A stretch of DNA of 9,613 bases from contig JAGBFZ010000221.1 of assembly GCA_018110855.1 (NCBI GenBank), positions 1 to 9,613 of the forward strand. Reading direction: 5' to 3'. Positions within the stretch are counted from its first letter, which is position 1. Each line of letters opens with the position of its first letter. This document shows, piece after piece, positions 5,899 to 9,613 of this stretch. The translations under genes were made by a program, and so were the position numbers. The notes beneath the pieces were generated by a model, which was not told where the DNA came from, searched no databases, and was given only the letters and a program-made list of their open reading frames with translations. This DNA comes from Oscillospiraceae bacterium (GTDB lineage: Bacteria; Bacillota; Clostridia; Oscillospirales; Ruminococcaceae).

Positions 5899-8076
5899 GT
5901 GATATCATCTATATGGAAAAAGTTCTGCAATACTATGCTGAATGACAGCTTTGACATTCAGCATAAGCTTCTGAATATACTGCTTTCAATATCATTGGTT
6001 CTGGGGCTCATTTCTACCGCAGTTACAATGATACTATGCTTTAATACAATAGGAAATCTGTTTTCCCTGCTGCTTGTGTTCTTTGTGGGTGTGACCCTTT
6101 GGATATCAGTCAGGAAAAATAACGTCCGCCTTGCTGTCATCGTCATTGTTGCGGCAGGGGATATGCTGCTGCTGCCCGCCATGTTCATTACCAACGGCGG
6201 CATGAAAAGCGGTATTCAGCTCTGGTTTGCGCTGGGGCTTATCGCTCCCCTTGTTGCCCTCAAGGGAAAGGAATCTATACTGCCCTTTATAATAGGTGTG
6301 GTTTCGGCTGTTTCCTGCATGGTGCTTGAGCTTTGTCGTCCCGACCTTATTTTTCACCCCTCAAACCCCGCGGCGGAATCGGCAGATCTCATCAGCTCAT
6401 TTGTATTTTTCGGCATTATTATCGGCTGTATGTTCGTTTATCAGGCATTTTCCTATGAAAAACAGAGCGAGCTTCTTATCGAGCGGGACAAGGAGCTTGT
6501 AAAGGCAATGAAGGCGGCTCAGAGCGCAAATAACGCCAAGAGCAGCTTCCTTGCTCATATGTCCCATGAGATAAGAACGCCTATCAACGCCATTCTCGGT
6601 ATGGACGAAATGATAATCAGAGAAAGCACCGACAAGGATATCACCGCCTATGCCATGAATATCCGCAGCGCAGGAAATTCTCTGCTCACCATCATCAACG
6701 ATATCCTTGACTTTTCAAAGATCGAATCGGACAAAATGGATATCTACACCGCTCCATATGACCTTTCCATCCTTCTCAGGGACTGTTATAATCTTGTGTT
6801 CATGAGGGCGGCGGACAAGGAGCTGAAATTTTCCTTTGAGGTGGATAAGGATACCCCGAAAAAGCTTATCGGTGACGAGTTCCGCATAAGACAGGTCATC
6901 ACCAATCTCCTTACAAATGCCGTTAAATACACTCCCCGAGGCTCTGTCACCATGTCTGTGGGCTTTGAAGGGCAGGAGGACGGCGGCATTATGCTGATCT
7001 TTTCTGTAAAGGATACGGGCATGGGCATTTCCGATGATGACAAGAGCAAGCTTTTTGATTCCTTCAGACGAATAAATTCCGCTCAGACTCATAAAATTGA
7101 AGGAACAGGTCTCGGTCTTGCCATCGCCAAAAGGCTTGTTGACCTGATGAACGGTACTATCCTTGTGGAGAGCGAATACGGCAAAGGCTCGGTATTTACT
7201 GTGCGGATACCGCAGGAAACCGAGGGTGAGGCTGTTGTAGGCGCCTTTACTCCCCGCAACCCCGTTCTCCCCGAGAAGAAATACAGAGAGCGCTTCCATG
7301 CCCCTGACGCAAAGATACTTATTGTGGATGATGTGAAGATAAACACAGAGGTCATTCAGGAGCTTATCAAAAAGACCCTTATCACTTCCGATGCGGTTTA
7401 CAGCGGCAACGAGTGCATTGAGCTTGCCGCAAAGGAGCAATATGATATCATCTTTATGGATCACCTTATGCCCGAGATGGACGGCGAGGAAACTCTTAAT
7501 ATCATCCGCACCGCAAAGGACGGCCCCAACAGGAATGTTCCCGTTATTGCCCTCACCGCCAACGCAATGGCGGGCGCAAAGGAAAAGTACATAGCCATGG
7601 GCTTTTCGGATTATCTTTCCAAGCCTGTCAAGGGAAGCGAGCTTGAGGAAATGCTCCTGAGATTCCTTCCCCCCGATAAGGTGATACCCTTAGGAGAAAA
7701 TGAGCCGGTCCGCTACAGCAAAAATGATATCTTCGGTCTGGAATTTCTCAATACAAGAGCGGGAATAGCCTTCTGCTGCGGAGACATCACCTTTTATAAG
7801 GAAGTGCTTCGGGAGATCACTGAGAGCGACCTTGTCGACAGGCTGTGCAAACACTATGCAGCCCGTGACTGGAACAATTACAGCGTTTGCGTTCACAGCA
7901 TTATGGGAACCTCGCTGAGCGTGGGTGCAGAAGAGCTTGCCGCAAAGGCATCTGCTATGGCAAACGCCCTCAAGAATGATAATCTTTCCTATGTCAAGGA
8001 GCATCACCGCGGCTTTGCGGACAGCTGCAACAAGCTTAAAGACAGGCTTGCGGAGTATTTCAGGGAGGAGGCATAG
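5899..8076 (+). CDS. Hybrid sensor histidine kinase with receiver and Hpt-like domain
   Basis: Membrane-bound phosphorelay kinase of 725 residues from the GTG start (741 if read from ATG 5851). The N-terminus has about six hydrophobic segments (near 24-48, 53-71, 78-97, 106-121, 126-145, 164-184) with short loops and no large external domain, so the signal is probably sensed in or at the membrane. After a short helical linker comes HisKA with phospho-acceptor His223 in HMSHEIRTP, then a complete ATPase: Asn336 and Asn340 in NLLTNA, Asp372 in DTGMG, and GTGLGLAI (402-409). The receiver has the acidic pair in VDD, acceptor Asp521 in FMDHLMPEMDG, Thr553 and Lys575. The C-terminal ~115 residues resemble an Hpt domain with His666 in VHSIMGTS, but Met replaces the usual Lys of HxxKG. 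The next kinase starts 2 bases later. Signal and target are unknown. Confidence 0.9.
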   Translation: MISSIWKKFCNTMLNDSFDIQHKLLNILLSISLVLGLISTAVTMILCFNTIGNLFSLLLVFFVGVTLWISVRKNNVRLAVIVIVAAGDMLLLPAMFITNGGMKSGIQLWFALGLIAPLVALKGKESILPFIIGVVSAVSCMVLELCRPDLIFHPSNPAAESADLISSFVFFGIIIGCMFVYQAFSYEKQSELLIERDKELVKAMKAAQSANNAKSSFLAHMSHEIRTPINAILGMDEMIIRESTDKDITAYAMNIRSAGNSLLTIINDILDFSKIESDKMDIYTAPYDLSILLRDCYNLVFMRAADKELKFSFEVDKDTPKKLIGDEFRIRQVITNLLTNAVKYTPRGSVTMSVGFEGQEDGGIMLIFSVKDTGMGISDDDKSKLFDSFRRINSAQTHKIEGTGLGLAIAKRLVDLMNGTILVESEYGKGSVFTVRIPQETEGEAVVGAFTPRNPVLPEKKYRERFHAPDAKILIVDDVKINTEVIQELIKKTLITSDAVYSGNECIELAAKEQYDIIFMDHLMPEMDGEETLNIIRTAKDGPNRNVPVIALTANAMAGAKEKYIAMGFSDYLSKPVKGSELEEMLLRFLPPDKVIPLGENEPVRYSKNDIFGLEFLNTRAGIAFCCGDITFYKEVLREITESDLVDRLCKHYAARDWNNYSVCVHSIMGTSLSVGAEELAAKASAMANALKNDNLSYVKEHHRGFADSCNKLKDRLAEYFREEA

Positions 8077-8078
8077 CT

Positions 8079-9613
8079 ATGCTTTACAATGTTTATTTTG
8101 AAGCTGCGGCAGCAGTATATCTCCTTGTACTGAATCTCTACATACGCCTCCAGTACAGTTCAAAATCAAAGCAGAACAAGCTCTTTCAGCGGCTTGCGGT
8201 CTATATGTTCACCGCTGTTACCTTGGACGTTATCACAGCAATAACCATAAGCTATGCGGCATATATCCCCAACTGGATCAATATGATACTCAATTACTTC
8301 TATTTCCTGTCAGTCCCCCTGCTGGAGTATCAGTTCCTGCTTTACTGCCTGATAGGCATATGCCGCAAAGAAGCAAAAGGTAAATTTTACATATTCTGTC
8401 GGACAGTCACATTTACCTGCTTTATTATTCTTCTGTTAAACTTTTTTACAGGCTGGGTGTTCTCCTTCTCTCCCGAGGGCGAATATATCCACGGTCCGCT
8501 GTATAACATGACCTACATTGTGGCATTCTTCTATATTTCCACCACCACGGGAGTACTCCTCAGCGAGGCAAAGCACTTAAACAGAAATCAGAAGATATCC
8601 ATTATCCTATACAGCATTTCCACATTTCTGGGTCTTATAATACAGTTCTTTATCCCAAATGTGCTTTTCTCCCTGTTCACCGTTTCCCTCGGATTCATGA
8701 TGCTCATGTTCTCCATGGAGACGCCCGATTATCAGGCTCTTACAAAGACTATGGATGAGCTTGCACGGACAAGAGATGAGGCTGAGGAGGCTATGGGTCT
8801 TGCGCAGGCTGCAAATCAGGCTAAAACCGATTTCCTTTCCGCAATGTCCCATGAGCTCAGAACTCCCATCAATTCCATTCTCGGCTTTAACGAGATAATC
8901 ATGCAGCAGACAAAAAATCCCGAGATCGCAAAATGCGCCGACAATGTGCAGTCTGCGGGCATGAATCTTATTGCCATCATAAGCAATATCCTCGATTACA
9001 CCGAGATAGACAACGGCAAGCTGAAAATAATGTCTAATCCCTATTCCGTCCGCTCGCTGCTCAGAGATGTGCTTTCCTATGCGGAATATGGTACGGATAA
9101 ATCCCAGCTTGAGCTGAGAACTGAGATAGACGAGAATATCCCTTCGGATCTTATGGGTGATATTACCCGTATAATTCAGATATTCAACAGCGTTATCTCC
9201 AATGCGGTAAAATTCACATACAGGGGATTTGTTAAGGTAGAGGTAAAATGGACCCCGACGGGAGATAAATCGGGACTTCTTTCCGCAAAGGTCAGCGACA
9301 GCGGTATCGGCATCAAAAAAGAGGATCTTGCTCAGATATCGGGCAGCATCAGCTTTACCCGCTTTGACAAAAAGCGCAATCAGAACATTGAGGGTGTGGG
9401 ACTTGGTCTTACCATTGTCACAAGGCTTCTGGGGCTCATGGGCGGTACTATTTCCATTGACAGCGAATATGAACAGGGTACTACCGTTTCCTTCAGCATA
9501 AAGCAGGAGGTAGTCAACAGCGAGCCTATCGGCAAGATATCACCCTTAGGCTCCGGTGAGGATTCCTCCGATGAGAGCTTCAAGTTCTATATTCCCGATG
9601 TGAAGCTGCTCAC
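8079..9613 (+). CDS. Second hybrid sensor histidine kinase, cut by the right edge
   Basis: An open frame from ATG 8079-8081 continues past the last base without a stop (511 codons visible). The ribosome binding site AGGGAGGAGG (8062-8071) lies inside the end of the preceding kinase gene, whose stop is only 2 bases upstream, so the two are co-transcribed and probably translationally coupled. The first 215 residues contain about seven hydrophobic segments (near 5-25, 38-60, 66-95, 108-127, 143-162, 172-191, 194-213), unlike those of the first kinase. A coiled linker (about 218-250) leads to HisKA with His258 in MSHELRTPINSILG, then an ATPase with Asn375, Asp407 in SDSGIGI and GVGLGLTI (439-446). 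In the N-box, the position of the first Asn of the NLLxN motif is Ser371, with an Asn one residue earlier. The visible end (FYIPDVKLL) looks like the first strand of a receiver domain. The kinase cores of the two proteins are clearly related. Confidence 0.88.
   Translation, partial: MLYNVYFEAAAAVYLLVLNLYIRLQYSSKSKQNKLFQRLAVYMFTAVTLDVITAITISYAAYIPNWINMILNYFYFLSVPLLEYQFLLYCLIGICRKEAKGKFYIFCRTVTFTCFIILLLNFFTGWVFSFSPEGEYIHGPLYNMTYIVAFFYISTTTGVLLSEAKHLNRNQKISIILYSISTFLGLIIQFFIPNVLFSLFTVSLGFMMLMFSMETPDYQALTKTMDELARTRDEAEEAMGLAQAANQAKTDFLSAMSHELRTPINSILGFNEIIMQQTKNPEIAKCADNVQSAGMNLIAIISNILDYTEIDNGKLKIMSNPYSVRSLLRDVLSYAEYGTDKSQLELRTEIDENIPSDLMGDITRIIQIFNSVISNAVKFTYRGFVKVEVKWTPTGDKSGLLSAKVSDSGIGIKKEDLAQISGSISFTRFDKKRNQNIEGVGLGLTIVTRLLGLMGGTISIDSEYEQGTTVSFSIKQEVVNSEPIGKISPLGSGEDSSDESFKFYIPDVKLL

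Overview
The window looks like a chromosomal stretch of a Gram-positive anaerobe of the Clostridia, most likely Ruminococcus or a close relative. This is an inference from purine-rich ribosome binding sites, occasional GTG starts, sigma-A-type promoters, a GntR/LacI-type arabinose regulator and a pair of hybrid histidine kinases. I cannot fix the species from the sequence alone.

Left edge (1-447): an AT-rich reading frame enters from outside the window and ends at 251. It is followed at 337-378 by the 3' part of a tRNA-Trp gene (anticodon CCA) that has no 5' half, and then by a very strong intrinsic terminator (401-447). This is the expected structure at the distal end of an element integrated into the 3' end of a tRNA gene. 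The element would lie to the left, and ordinary chromosome would begin just to the right of the fragment.

Arabinose locus (651-5751): a minus-strand operon araA-araB-araD encodes L-arabinose isomerase, an FGGY-type L-ribulokinase and L-ribulose-5-phosphate 4-epimerase. Together they convert L-arabinose to D-xylulose 5-phosphate for the pentose phosphate pathway. An AraR-like repressor gene is divergently transcribed. The 291-base region between them holds recognisable promoters in both directions and three exact copies of a 10-base element. Two copies lie in the araA leader and one lies just after the predicted araR start site, so these are good candidates for AraR operators. No arabinose transporter or arabinosidase is present.

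Signalling pair (5806-9613): after a consensus promoter come two consecutive hybrid sensor histidine kinases, 2 bases apart. The first is complete: six membrane segments, HisKA, ATPase, receiver and an atypical C-terminal Hpt-like domain. Its likely start is a GTG at 5899 rather than the upstream ATG at 5851. The second has a different, roughly seven-segment membrane region and runs off the right edge at the start of what looks like a receiver domain. No DNA-binding response regulator is in view, so their output and any link to arabinose are unknown.

I see no convincing new biological system. The most informative points are the element boundary at the tRNA-Trp fragment, the ara operator layout and the tandem kinase pair.
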